DNA of 47,583 nucleotides from Bacteroidales bacterium (GCA_017627955.1 JAGAFU010000026.1:1-47583); one strand, 5' to 3'. Shown: positions 35,422 to 44,017, counted from the first letter of the stretch. Numbers and translations are program-made. The notes: a model not told the origin generated them from the sequence alone.

Positions 35422-36179
35422 TGAGTTTCGAAGAAGTCGTCAAAGCCTTGGAGGCTGGCACTGTCAGAGTGGCGGAGAAAACATCGGAAGGCTGGAAAGT
35501 CAACGCCTGGGTAAAGGAGGCCATCCTTGAGGGTTTCCGCAAGGGCAAACTTGTGGACATGTCCAAAGAGGAATATTCATTCTTCGACAAGGACACTTTG
35601 CCCCTGAAGCAATTCTCACTTGAGGACAAGGTCAGGATCGTCCCTGGGGGCAGTTCCGTCAGGTGCGGGGCCTATCTTGCCCCGTCCGTGATCATGATGC
35701 CTCCGTCCTATGTGAATATCGGCGCTTATGTGGATGCCGGGACCATGGTGGATTCCCATGCGCTTGTCGGCTCTTGCGCCCAGGTGGGCAAGAATGTCCA
35801 CATCTCGGCCGCTTCCCAGATCGGAGGCGTGCTCGAACCCGCCGGGGCTTTGCCTGTCATTATCGAGGACAATGCTTTCATCGGTGGCAATTGCGGAATC
35901 TATGAGGGGACCATTGTCGGGGAAGCCGCTGTGATCGGGTCTGGGGTTATCCTGACTCGCGGCACAGCCATTTACGACGCTACGACAGGGGAATATGTCC
36001 CCAAATCCGCTTCCGGACAGACGGTTGTCCCTGCCGGAGCGGTTGTGGTTCCTGGTAGCCGGCCGATCCTTAAGGGCCCTGGGAAGGATGCCGGGATTCA
36101 TGTCAGCACTCCTGTCATCGTGAAGTACAGGGATGGGAAAACAGATGCCTCTGTTGAGCTGGAAACTCTTTTAAGATAA
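35418..36179 (+). CDS. dapD: Tetrahydrodipicolinate N-succinyltransferase
   Basis: A 253-residue left-handed beta-helix acyltransferase that uses succinyl-CoA on tetrahydrodipicolinate. After an alpha-helical N-terminal domain (EGWKVNAWVKEAILEGFRKG), hexapeptide repeats run from about residue 75 to 200 (MMPPSYVNIGAYVDAGTMVD, SHALVGSCAQVGKNVHISA, GGVLEPAGALPVIIEDN). The PPSYVNIGAYVDAGTMVDSHA signature separates DapD from acetyltransferases. It overlaps dapA by 4 nt; Met1 or Met2 may start translation. Its presence defines the succinylase branch and supports the DapE call for the operon's first gene. Confidence 0.95.
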   Translation: MMSFEEVVKALEAGTVRVAEKTSEGWKVNAWVKEAILEGFRKGKLVDMSKEEYSFFDKDTLPLKQFSLEDKVRIVPGGSSVRCGAYLAPSVIMMPPSYVNIGAYVDAGTMVDSHALVGSCAQVGKNVHISAASQIGGVLEPAGALPVIIEDNAFIGGNCGIYEGTIVGEAAVIGSGVILTRGTAIYDATTGEYVPKSASGQTVVPAGAVVVPGSRPILKGPGKDAGIHVSTPVIVKYRDGKTDASVELETLLR

Positions 36180-36180
36180 G

Positions 36181-37071
36181 ATGTTACAGAAGTTTTTCAA
36201 ATATCACGGAGCGGGCAACGACTTTCTCCTGGCCGACAATCGTGATGGTTATTTGAGCCTTTCCGCGGATCAGATCCGCCATTTGTGCGACCGTCACACT
36301 GGCTTCGGAGCCGACGGAGTGATGTTGCTGGAGAAAAGTGACAAGAGGGATTTCCGGATGGTCTTTTACAATCCTGACGGAAGTGGAGGAATGATGTGTG
36401 GCAATGGTGGCAGGTGCGTCGTGGCTTTCGCGGCTGATCTCGGGGTTGTCTCTGGCAATTTCCCCATCGAGTTTGACGCTCCGGATGGTAGGCATACGGC
36501 CATCATCGCTAGCATGGCAAGGCGCTCGGCGATAAAACCGGCGGAAGGCGCGGCCCTTATCCGCTTGAAAATGAATGACGTCTCAGGTGTCTCGCTTTAT
36601 CCGGAGGATCAGGCGTGTTTCCTTGACACGGGCACGAGACACCTTGTCAAATTTGTCCATGGGCTTGATGAATATCCTGTTTTTCAGGAGGGTAGCCTTC
36701 TTCGGAACGATCCCCGTTTCGCCCCTCTTGGCACCAACGTCGATTTCGTCGAGCCAATCACCCCCGCCACCCCAGGCGAAGCCCAAGGAGATAATGGGAA
36801 TCTCCTCCGCATCCGCACTTTCGAGAAAGGAGTCGAGAACGAGACCCTGGCCTGCGGCACCGGGATTGTCGCCGCTGCTGTAGCCGCATGCTTCAAGGGA
36901 ATATCACCGGAAGTGTCCACTGACGGCAGGGTTTCCTATGATATTCAGGCCTCCATCTCGAATCTGACCGTTGATTTCGTCCCTGAAGGAAAGGGGCCTG
37001 ATTTCAAGGCGAGAGATATATGGCTCACGGGGCCGGCGGTGTTCATCGGCACTGTGGAGTGTTTTTTGTAG
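36181..37071 (+). CDS. dapF: Diaminopimelate epimerase
   Basis: A 296-residue cofactor-independent epimerase that interconverts LL- and meso-diaminopimelate. Both catalytic cysteines are in place: MMCGNGGRCVVAF (about residue 80) and ETLACGTGIVAAA (about residue 225). The N-terminal FFKYHGAGNDFLL motif is typical. It starts 1 nt after dapD. An aminotransferase (dapC/argD) and lysA are absent from the window, so those steps must be encoded elsewhere. Confidence 0.96.
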   Translation: MLQKFFKYHGAGNDFLLADNRDGYLSLSADQIRHLCDRHTGFGADGVMLLEKSDKRDFRMVFYNPDGSGGMMCGNGGRCVVAFAADLGVVSGNFPIEFDAPDGRHTAIIASMARRSAIKPAEGAALIRLKMNDVSGVSLYPEDQACFLDTGTRHLVKFVHGLDEYPVFQEGSLLRNDPRFAPLGTNVDFVEPITPATPGEAQGDNGNLLRIRTFEKGVENETLACGTGIVAAAVAACFKGISPEVSTDGRVSYDIQASISNLTVDFVPEGKGPDFKARDIWLTGPAVFIGTVECFL

Positions 37072-37106
37072 GATTCCTTTTATTGTTTTTTAGAGTATTC
37101 GTTTTT

Positions 37107-37853
37107 ATGAGAAAATTGACCAAGCTTTTACTGTGCGCTTCGGCACTCGTGTGTGCCGTTTCCTGCATGGATCGCCAGAACTCGTCGGCCACTTTCACCC
37201 AAGGTGTCTCTTTCGAGTTTAATGAACTGTCTATCAGCCAGTATTTTAAGGATAGTCTTTTGTATGCCCCGTTGTTCTCCACGGACCAGTTGATCTATTT
37301 CAAGGCCAAGTGTGACGGAGAGAACTCCGGCTACGCCAGTGGTTTCAAAGTGTCCGCCCTCAAGGGGACCAGCGAGACTCCGGATGACATCGCGGTGTTC
37401 ACTTCCGCGGCTAAGACAGCCGGAATCGGCGGGAGTCTTTTTTACGCGGGCTTCCTCCAGGCTTCTCCGATGGAGGAAAACGATGTTTTCATCAACTTGG
37501 GACAATACTCCAGCGCCGAAAACCAGCTGATTGGGTTCGGTATTTGCAACTCTTTGTATAACAGCCGTTTGGCTGAAGAGAAGATGATCGCTCCGGGAGA
37601 CTATCTCAAGCTTAATGTGGAGTTGTACTACGATAAGAATCTTGTCAGCACCTTGGAGAAATACCTGGTCGACTACAGGGGAACTGAGCTGAAGATGATC
37701 AATGATTGGGAAGAGTGGGACATGACCACTCAAACCAATGTCAAGCTTGGCTCCTTTGACAATATGAAATTCAGGTTGGAGACTAATAGCACCAACCTGA
37801 AACCTTGTTTCTGTCTTGATAATTTCGTGGCCAACTTCTCGGTGACCTACTAG
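37107..37853 (+). CDS. Uncharacterised lipoprotein
   Basis: A 248-residue protein starting MRKLTKLLLCASALVCAVSC, a clear lipoprotein signal; the ORF runs further upstream inside dapF but that part has no signal. The mature protein is beta-rich, with SGYASGFKVSALKGTSE, YAGFLQASPMEEND, GFGICNSLYN and a closing FCLDNFVANFSV. The layout weakly recalls DUF4465-type domains; I would not insist on this. It follows dapF by 35 nt and converges with the aldolase gene, 3 nt away, with no terminator visible between them. Envelope location is likely; function unknown. Confidence 0.7.
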   Translation: MRKLTKLLLCASALVCAVSCMDRQNSSATFTQGVSFEFNELSISQYFKDSLLYAPLFSTDQLIYFKAKCDGENSGYASGFKVSALKGTSETPDDIAVFTSAAKTAGIGGSLFYAGFLQASPMEENDVFINLGQYSSAENQLIGFGICNSLYNSRLAEEKMIAPGDYLKLNVELYYDKNLVSTLEKYLVDYRGTELKMINDWEEWDMTTQTNVKLGSFDNMKFRLETNSTNLKPCFCLDNFVANFSVTY

Positions 37854-37856
37854 ACT

Positions 37857-39164
37857 TTATTCGCCGACGTGGAACGCGACTCTCAAGTCCTCGATCTCCG
37901 CGTCGGTGATGGGTTTCAGAGAACCCAGCGGCGCGGCCAGGATAAGTGACCTGGCGCTGAAGTCAGCCACCTCCAGGCGGTCGAACGTGTTGATCAGCTT
38001 GTCGCCGGTCACGACCACCGAGTCATTCTCCAACATGACGAAAGGCCTGTTGCGGAACTCGTCGGCGAGGGCGGGCAAATGCTCGTCGTACTGGCTTCCG
38101 AAGGGGAAGGTCGGAATGTCCTGAAGGAATATCCAACTCTCGGGAATAGTCCTGACATCGAATTTCACTCCACTGACGCAGAAGCCCATAAGGGCTGGGG
38201 ACTGGGTCAGTATTATCGAGTTCACCTTCGGGTTGCGGCGGTAGATCTCGTAGTGGAGGGCCACGGAGCGGCTCGCCATCTTGCCGGCCTCGACCATGCC
38301 GTCCTTGATCTGGACGATGTCTTCCGGATCGATGTCCCAACGCTGAACATTGGAGGGGGTGATCAGGAAGTCATTGCCTTTCCACCTGATTGAGGCGGTC
38401 CCGTAGGAGCTGCACATCAGGCCCTGTGAGCAAGCCCTGCGCACGATCTTGCAGATCTCTGTGCGAATCGCCCTTTCGTCTGAAGGATGATCCACGTTCA
38501 TGAAATGCTCGAACGGGGTGTTGACGGCCATCTCATGCTTATTGATCTGCTCTTCAGTCAGATACTTGGGCTTTCCGAGAGTCTTCGCGTTCAGGATGGT
38601 CCTGGCGCAGAGCTCAAGCGTCTCAAAACGCTGGTAAGCGTCGGCGATGTCCTCTCCGTAGAGAACCACACCGTGATTCTCCATTATGACTGCCTTGTAT
38701 TCGGGATTCTTCTTGAACTCGGCGACGATCTTCTTGCCGAGGAGCTCACTGCCCGGGAGGGCATATTCAGCGAATCCGACCGGTCCGCAGACGGCGCGGG
38801 CCTGTGGAATGATGCTGGTGTCGGGAGTCTGGTGAACCACGCTGAAGGTCACAAGTCCCGGAGGGTGGGCATGGATGACGGACCTTGCCTTGGGATTCAT
38901 CTTGTAGATCGCCTTGTGGAAGGGATATTCAGAAGAAGGCCTGTGAGGCCCCACAATTGTTCCGTCCGCCTTGACGCACATGATGTCGGCGGGAGTGAGG
39001 GAACCCTTGTCGATTCCTGCGGGGGTGATCCACATGTCTCCGTTGCTGTCCATTATGGAAAGGTTGCCGCCGGAAGTGGTGGTCATCCCGCTGCGATAGA
39101 TCCTGCCGATGATTATCGCGATCTGCTCGGCGGGATGCATGAGTTTGATATCCAGTTGTTTCAT
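37857..39164 (-). CDS. Tandem-domain class II aldolase/adducin protein
   Basis: A 435-residue protein with two class II aldolase/adducin domains. The first (about 10-210) is complete: SGGNLSIMD, the catalytic Glu79 in SSEYPFH, the zinc ligands His98 and His100 in VIHAHPPG, and the third histidine in MENHGVVLYG. The second (about 225-430) keeps the fold (GTASIRWKGNDFLITPSN, VALHYEIYRRNP) but has LTQSPA in place of HxH and LENDS in place of NHG, so it lacks the metal site. Such tandem arrangements are uncommon. The ATG used is preferred over the TTG four codons upstream. It lies 4 nt after the bifunctional aldolase/dehydrogenase gene. The substrate is probably a phosphorylated or free sugar, not determined. 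Confidence 0.85.
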   Translation of the reverse strand: MKQLDIKLMHPAEQIAIIIGRIYRSGMTTTSGGNLSIMDSNGDMWITPAGIDKGSLTPADIMCVKADGTIVGPHRPSSEYPFHKAIYKMNPKARSVIHAHPPGLVTFSVVHQTPDTSIIPQARAVCGPVGFAEYALPGSELLGKKIVAEFKKNPEYKAVIMENHGVVLYGEDIADAYQRFETLELCARTILNAKTLGKPKYLTEEQINKHEMAVNTPFEHFMNVDHPSDERAIRTEICKIVRRACSQGLMCSSYGTASIRWKGNDFLITPSNVQRWDIDPEDIVQIKDGMVEAGKMASRSVALHYEIYRRNPKVNSIILTQSPALMGFCVSGVKFDVRTIPESWIFLQDIPTFPFGSQYDEHLPALADEFRNRPFVMLENDSVVVTGDKLINTFDRLEVADFSARSLILAAPLGSLKPITDAEIEDLRVAFHVGE

Positions 39165-39168
39165 ATTC

Positions 39169-41127
39169 TTAAGCAAGCATTACCTGGCCGCCGGTCACAG
39201 GGATTGCCTGGCCGGTCTCTCCGGTTTGTTCAATGGCGTACATGATGGCCTTGCACACGTCCTCGGGATTGCAGCCCTTGCGCATCGGGACTTTCGACAG
39301 GTAGTAATCCTTCACGTCCTGCACGGTCTTGGCTCCAGGAGCCTTTCCCGCCTTCAGGTACTGGATGAACAGTCCTTTCTCGGGGTCGCTCCAAAGCGGT
39401 CCGTCGTAGTAGTTGCCGGGGCAGATGGAGTTGACTTTGATCCGGAACGGGGCGAGCTCAAGAGCGAAGGACTGCGTAAGTCCGATGCCTCCGAACTTGC
39501 CTCCGGCGTATGCGAAATTGGCTTTGCTTCCGACCAGGCCGCTCTTGGAGTTGATCTGGACGATGTCGGCGAAGTACTCGGGATCGTTGGCCGTCTCGAT
39601 CTTCATGACATGGCTCGCGACCTTGGCGCAGAAGAAATATGCCTTGTAGTTGATGTTGGTGACGAACTCGAAGTTCTCCGGGGTCATGGCCTCAAGATCT
39701 CCAGCCCTGACCACTCCGGCGTTGCTGACGAAAACGTCCAGCGCTCCGAAATTCACGACGGTCTCCTTGATCAGATTGTGAAGGCTTTCCATGTCGGCGA
39801 CATTCGTCTTCACGAATATTGCCTTGGCGGTCCCGGCTATCTCATTGAAGGCGGCGGCAGTCTTCTGTCCAGTGACCTCGTTGAGGTCGGCGACGACGAT
39901 GTTGGCGCCCTGTTTGATCAGTTCTCTGGCGATTCCCTCTCCAAAGCCTTGCGCGGCTCCGGTGACGATTATGGTCTTGCCCTCGACACGGCCCTTGGAT
40001 GCCGTGGAGGCCACCTTGCGGCGGTAATTCTCAACCTCCCAGTTGTCGATGAAGTCTATCTGGCGAGCGGTCATCGGGTGTTCTCCACCGAAGTAAGCCG
40101 CGTACCAAGCGACTTTCATAGAGTCCATGAACACATCGGTAACGGTCTGGGCTTCCTTGGCGTTGGCTCCAACCGCGACAAGACCTATGCCCTTGATGAG
40201 CAACACTTTCGGGGTGTGTCCACGCTTCTCGATATATGCCTCGATTTTTTTCTCGGCCTGCTTAAGCAGATCCTCGGGACCCTTGTGGTCGATGTAGATG
40301 AACTCGCTCTTGCAATAGACGATCCCGTCAGGAGTGAAAGGCTTGAGGACAGGTGCCGCGGCCTCTTTACTCCCGATGAATCCGCTGACAAGGGCGTTAT
40401 TGGTGATTTTCAATGTCTTGAGTCCTCGTCCGGAACGGCTCAGGATCGTCCTGATCGCGGGGATGGTCTCGCTGACACAATCGCAAATAGGGGCATCTCC
40501 TTCCGGAATAGGCTTTACGAGGGCTTCCAGCTTGCCCATCACATCGTCATAGATATTCTCGATCTCACCGGTCGTGTCAGCGCTCACGAATATTCCATGG
40601 TTCTGCAGGAATATCACCTTAGGGTCAGCACCAAAGGCTTTCCGGTATTCCTTTATTTTGTCGTACACCTTCTTGAAAAGGGTGTATCCCGGGTCGGTGT
40701 AGGGAATGTAAAGGGCGTCGGGGAACAGCTCCGCGCATTTCTCGGCGGCGTTCTTCGAGCACATGAGTCCGTTGACCAGGGTGGGGTGGAGATGGACGAC
40801 GAAGGCAGCCTCAAGGCAGTTGTGCATCGAAGTCTCCACGGAAGGACGCTTGTCCTTCGTAACGCATGCGGTGGCGAGGTCGTTCTTGACCTGCTCTTCC
40901 CTCAAGGATGTGTCTTCGCTGTATTTCTTTTCTCCCATCGGGTTCAGCAGCGCTCTGTCAAGCACCGCGAAACCATCTTCCGTGATGGTGGCGAGGGCAT
41001 GGCCGCTAGCCTTGACCCACAGCCTGTCAGCCGTCTTGAACGATGTGTTCCCGCCTCCGGCTATAACGAATCTGGAGTCACTGCCGTACTTGCGCGAGAT
41101 TTCGATCAATTTCTCTATATCCGACAT
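39169..41127 (-). CDS. Bifunctional class II aldolase/short-chain dehydrogenase (RhaD-RhaE-like)
   Basis: A 652-residue fusion. Residues 1 to about 360 form a class II aldolase-like domain (VIAGGGNTSFKTADRLWVK, SVETSMHN, the metal site VVHLHPTLVNG, FLQNHGIFVSA). Residues about 380-652 form an NAD(P)-dependent short-chain dehydrogenase with TGAAQGFGEGIARE (near 387), VSNAGVV, the catalytic YAGGK (near 539) and SICPGNYYDGPLW. This order matches the rhamnulose-phosphate aldolase/lactaldehyde dehydrogenase type of protein. It is flanked at 4-nt distances by a PHP protein and another aldolase, without sugar isomerase, kinase or transporter genes. The substrate is therefore open. Confidence 0.88.
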   Translation of the reverse strand: MSDIEKLIEISRKYGSDSRFVIAGGGNTSFKTADRLWVKASGHALATITEDGFAVLDRALLNPMGEKKYSEDTSLREEQVKNDLATACVTKDKRPSVETSMHNCLEAAFVVHLHPTLVNGLMCSKNAAEKCAELFPDALYIPYTDPGYTLFKKVYDKIKEYRKAFGADPKVIFLQNHGIFVSADTTGEIENIYDDVMGKLEALVKPIPEGDAPICDCVSETIPAIRTILSRSGRGLKTLKITNNALVSGFIGSKEAAAPVLKPFTPDGIVYCKSEFIYIDHKGPEDLLKQAEKKIEAYIEKRGHTPKVLLIKGIGLVAVGANAKEAQTVTDVFMDSMKVAWYAAYFGGEHPMTARQIDFIDNWEVENYRRKVASTASKGRVEGKTIIVTGAAQGFGEGIARELIKQGANIVVADLNEVTGQKTAAAFNEIAGTAKAIFVKTNVADMESLHNLIKETVVNFGALDVFVSNAGVVRAGDLEAMTPENFEFVTNINYKAYFFCAKVASHVMKIETANDPEYFADIVQINSKSGLVGSKANFAYAGGKFGGIGLTQSFALELAPFRIKVNSICPGNYYDGPLWSDPEKGLFIQYLKAGKAPGAKTVQDVKDYYLSKVPMRKGCNPEDVCKAIMYAIEQTGETGQAIPVTGGQVMLA

Positions 41128-41131
41128 GTCA

Positions 41132-42241
41132 TTAAATATTTAAAGTTTTCATTATCAATTCTTCACCTGCGGCTTCGGAGTCCAGCCCAGCCTGATGGGC
41201 GACCACCGCGCGGGCGCCCTTGAAGTTTGTCTGGCGCAGTTTGTCGCTCAGTCCTTCCGGATGGTCCGAGGTCCTCAGTTTGATGGGCTCCATGGCTGGA
41301 GTGTTGTGCTCGGAGCCGAATGTCACGATGAACCCTTCGTCCATAAGGTAGTCCGAATATTCCTCAAGGACCTTGGTGGTGTTTCTTGTCGTGATGAATT
41401 CGACGGAATTGAATCCGCGTTTTTTCAGGGTGTCCGCCGCCTTCTGGAGATCGCCCTCGAAGTCGGTGAACTCTCCTTTGGCGTTGTCGGCAAGGAAAGG
41501 ATAGGTGGGGATGCCGCCAGCGGCCTTGATTATCTCGCAAACAGTCTCCATCGGCAGGAATGCCTTGGGATCCTCGGGCACGAATGCCGCTCCTCCGGAT
41601 TTGAGAAGTTTGCTACGGATCTCGTTCTCGACAGCCGCCACATTGTCCTGCGCGGATTTGAGCGGGGCTCCGCCGAATATCCTCTCATAAGCGTCGGCTC
41701 TCTCTTTACCCTCCTTGAACTTGGCTTCGATGGCCATTCTGAGAGCCTTGGCAAGGTGACGCTCCCTGACGGAACCTTTCGTCAACTCGTCGACGATATT
41801 CTTGAAATCAAGGCTGAATCCGGCTCCGACAGCGTTCAGGTGGTCGTTGAGTTTAGCGCACATCTTCTCGACTTGGGCGTTGGACTCTTCCCTGACTTCT
41901 TTCAGCAGGCTAGCCTCGCGTCCTTTGAGGATGACCGGATAGGCGAGTCCCTTGCCGCTTATGTAGGTGCGTCCCGGATTGTTCGGGTCGTTGACCCTGA
42001 GGCCGGCCGCCTGGTCCTCGCTGTTCAAGGATATGAATTCTATTCCCATGATAGGGCACAGATGCCTTTTCTCGCATCCGGCCTTCCATTCAGAGTATCC
42101 TTCCATGGAATAGAAGTCGTTGATTCCCACCACTCCAACACCTTCTTCAAGAGCCATGTCCAGGGCTTGATTGATCCCGCTGAAGGCGCTGAACGAATAG
42201 GGGGTGTGCATGTGGGCGTTTACGTCGATGATAGTTCTCAT
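41132..42241 (-). CDS. PHP-domain metal-dependent hydrolase
   Basis: A 369-residue protein starting MRTIIDVNAHMHTPYSFSAF, with His10 and His12 the first metal ligands of the PHP fold. Further expected ligands are visible at GINDFYSMEG, in IMGIEFIS and in the late TFGSEHNTPAM. PHP proteins hydrolyse phosphate esters. The longer ORF reaches back into rimM, so the internal ATG, 10 nt after rimM, is taken. Its place between rimM and two aldolase genes suggests dephosphorylation or another hydrolytic step in the same sugar pathway, which is inference. Confidence 0.8.
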   Translation of the reverse strand: MRTIIDVNAHMHTPYSFSAFSGINQALDMALEEGVGVVGINDFYSMEGYSEWKAGCEKRHLCPIMGIEFISLNSEDQAAGLRVNDPNNPGRTYISGKGLAYPVILKGREASLLKEVREESNAQVEKMCAKLNDHLNAVGAGFSLDFKNIVDELTKGSVRERHLAKALRMAIEAKFKEGKERADAYERIFGGAPLKSAQDNVAAVENEIRSKLLKSGGAAFVPEDPKAFLPMETVCEIIKAAGGIPTYPFLADNAKGEFTDFEGDLQKAADTLKKRGFNSVEFITTRNTTKVLEEYSDYLMDEGFIVTFGSEHNTPAMEPIKLRTSDHPEGLSDKLRQTNFKGARAVVAHQAGLDSEAAGEELIMKTLNI

Positions 42242-42251
42242 GTTATTGTGA

Positions 42252-42779
42252 TTATATAAGTCCTTCGGGGAGGTCCAGGACCAATACCCTGTCCTCCTCG
42301 TCAATATCCACTATGAAGTCTTCGTGTAAGGGGATCATCACCGTGCCGTTCCCTGGGGTCTCTATGTAAAGGCATGGATTACCAGGAATAGGCTCGTAAT
42401 CAGTTATTTCTCCAATGAGGTTCCCGTCGCCGTCTCTCAATGACCATCCTATGAAGTCGTCGAGGGATAGCTCTCCATCCTCGTCATCCTCTCCTGATAG
42501 GGAAGATCTGCTCGCAAGGATCTCTCTTCCCACAAGTTCTTCAGCGTCAGCGAGATCACTCACTCCTGTCAGACGAAGGAGAGCCTTTGATGATCCTTTT
42601 CCTTTGAATGATTCGATAAAAAAGGGAACCGGCAGTCCATCGAAGATGATGAACACCGGTTCCTTGAGATTCAAGTCTTCCGGATTCCGGTCGCGGAAAC
42701 CCACGAGGATTTCCCCTTCGGTACCGTAGGACTTCAGTACCCGGGCTATCCGCAGAAGATCTGAAGGAGCCCCGGACAT
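42252..42779 (-). CDS. rimM: Ribosome maturation factor RimM
   Basis: A 175-residue protein that assists 30S subunit assembly at the 16S rRNA head and binds S19. The N-terminal domain has LLRIARVLKSYGTEGEILVGF and the linking LRLTGVSDLADAEELVGREI. The C-terminal PRC-barrel shows LIGEITDYEPIPGNPCLYIE and MIPLHEDFIVDIDEEDRVL. An acidic insertion (SSLSGEDDEDGELSLDD) lies between them. The ORF extends upstream into rpsP in another frame; the start 4 nt after the rpsP stop is the sensible one. The pair rpsP-rimM is conserved, but trmD and rplS do not follow here. Confidence 0.93.
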   Translation of the reverse strand: MSGAPSDLLRIARVLKSYGTEGEILVGFRDRNPEDLNLKEPVFIIFDGLPVPFFIESFKGKGSSKALLRLTGVSDLADAEELVGREILASRSSLSGEDDEDGELSLDDFIGWSLRDGDGNLIGEITDYEPIPGNPCLYIETPGNGTVMIPLHEDFIVDIDEEDRVLVLDLPEGLI

Positions 42780-42783
42780 CTCA

Positions 42784-43335
42784 TTAAGCCTCAGCGGTCT
42801 CCTCGGTTGCCTCTCCGGCTTCCTCGGCGGCCTTTGCGGCAGCCTCTTCAGCGGCTTTACGCTGAGCCTCAGCGAGTTCCTCGGCCTTCTTGGCAAGAGC
42901 GGCGGCCCTTTCCTCGTTGACCTTCTTCTCGGCCGCGACAGCGGCTTTCACCTTTTCGGCGGCATCCTTGACGAGGCCTTCCTTCTTGGCTTTGATCTTG
43001 GCATCCCTCTGAGCCTTCCAGTCATTCCATTTCTGGTCTGCCTGCTCCTGGGTCAAAGCGCCTTTGTCAACACCTTTCTGAAGGTGCTTGCGGAGAAGGA
43101 CACCCTCGTAGGAGAGGATCCTGCGGGTCACGAGAGTGGGCTGGGCACCTACATTGAGCCAAGCGAGAGCCTTCTCACCGTCAAGAATGATGGTGGCAGG
43201 GTTGGTGTTGGGGTTGTAGGAGCCAAGTTGCTCGATGAAACGTCCGTCGCGAGGTGCGCGGGAATCGGCCACGACAATGTGGAAGAATGCGAAATTCTTC
43301 TTTCCATGGCGCTGAAGTCTGATTTTAACAGCCAT
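42784..43335 (-). CDS. rpsP: 30S ribosomal protein S16 with long C-terminal tail
   Basis: Residues 1 to about 85 are the S16 core ([51 protein letters not shown]). The remaining 100 residues are a coiled-coil-like tail of Ala, Glu and Lys ([20 protein letters not shown] and on). Such extensions are usual in Bacteroidota, and the total of 183 residues fits. It is the promoter-proximal gene of a five-gene minus-strand operon that continues into rimM and sugar genes. Confidence 0.97.
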   Translation of the reverse strand: MAVKIRLQRHGKKNFAFFHIVVADSRAPRDGRFIEQLGSYNPNTNPATIILDGEKALAWLNVGAQPTLVTRRILSYEGVLLRKHLQKGVDKGALTQEQADQKWNDWKAQRDAKIKAKKEGLVKDAAEKVKAAVAAEKKVNEERAAALAKKAEELAEAQRKAAEEAAAKAAEEAGEATEETAEA

Positions 43336-43373
43336 TGTGAATCTGTTTTAAAATAAATTAATTAAACCTTTTC

Positions 43374-43403
43374 GCTCCCAGCTCGTGGGAGCGTGCAAAG
43401 ATA
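43374..43403 (-). promoter_or_regulatory. rpsP -7 element and leader hairpin
   Basis: On the minus strand TATCTTTG (43403-43396) matches the Bacteroidota -7 element; the -33 position has TTTCG rather than TTTG. Just downstream a perfect 7-bp hairpin (GCTCCCA/TGGGAGC, 5-nt loop, 43374-43392) would lie at the very 5' end of the mRNA. It may stabilise the transcript or control rpsP. Confidence 0.6.
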
Positions 43404-43430
43404 CGAATAAATATTAAATCGCGAAAAAAT

Positions 43431-43461
43431 TTTGGTATTTCAGGAATATTGTATATTTTTG
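43431..43461 (+). promoter_or_regulatory. Promoter of tRNA-Leu
   Basis: TTTG (43431-43434) and TATTTTTG (43454-43461) are exactly 19 nt apart, a full -33/-7 match. The start would fall about 20 nt before the tRNA. It is back to back with the rpsP promoter. Confidence 0.82.
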
Positions 43462-43487
43462 CAATCCCAATTCAGGGAAACATACCT

Positions 43488-43570
43488 GCGGTAGTGGTGA
43501 AATGGTATACACGCTACTTTGAGGGGGTAGTGGGCACTAGCCCGTGTGAGTTCGACTCTCACCTACCGCA
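43488..43570 (+). tRNA. trnL: tRNA-Leu (anticodon GAG)
   Basis: An 83-nt class II tRNA with acceptor GCGGTAG/CTACCGC, discriminator A, anticodon stem CTACT/GGTAG (one wobble) and loop TTGAGGG giving GAG. The variable arm is TGGGCACTAGCCC. The T-loop is TTCGACT. CCA is not encoded. Confidence 0.93.
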
Positions 43571-43573
43571 CCT

Positions 43574-43612
43574 AAATCGGCTTCAGAGATAATCTGGGGC
43601 CGATTTTCTTTT
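43574..43612 (+). terminator. Terminator of tRNA-Leu
   Basis: AAATCGGC (43574-43581) pairs with GCCGATTT (43599-43606), followed by TTCTTTTGCTTTT. It begins 4 nt after the tRNA. Confidence 0.75.
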
Positions 43613-44017
43613 GCTTTTGGCGACATTTTGGCGAGATAGGGAAGTAGTTGTCATAAGATATGAGGCTTTGGGGAAAGCATAGGATTGCTTCTGGAGATTG
43701 GATCTTTTAGCTGAACAACACCATGCACTTGCCATGGGGAGACGTAAGTCATTATGAATCTTTGATATTTACTCCTTGCTATTTTGAAAAGAATGAGATA
43801 CTTTTGTATTTGTAGATAATTGCAATCGTTGGCAAGCATGCCCCAGATTATTCAATACACGAACAAGTATCCCGTGATGTCCTATCAGGGGGGGGTATAA
43901 GTGCCTTAAAGTCAATCAATTACGCGATCGTTTCCACGAGGCTGTATATGCAGTCCCGTATTTTGTCATGTCAAGAAACCTGAAATCAAGCGAAAAGAAA
44001 CAATAAATGTGAGCATT
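43613..44017 (+). other. Gene-free leader region with promoter and G8 tract
   Basis: No convincing long gene. A likely promoter is TTG (43776-43778), 20 nt, then TACTTTTG (43799-43806), giving a leader of about 200 nt before the 46-residue peptide gene. The leader contains a run of eight G (43888-43895) inside a 20-codon ORF (43838-43900). One extra G would extend that ORF to about 48 codons. Confidence 0.5.

Noticed and set aside
43651-43839. 62-codon minus-strand ORF in the gap after tRNA-Leu
   Set aside because: It has no recognisable feature, start signal or neighbours on that strand, and it covers the likely plus-strand promoter.
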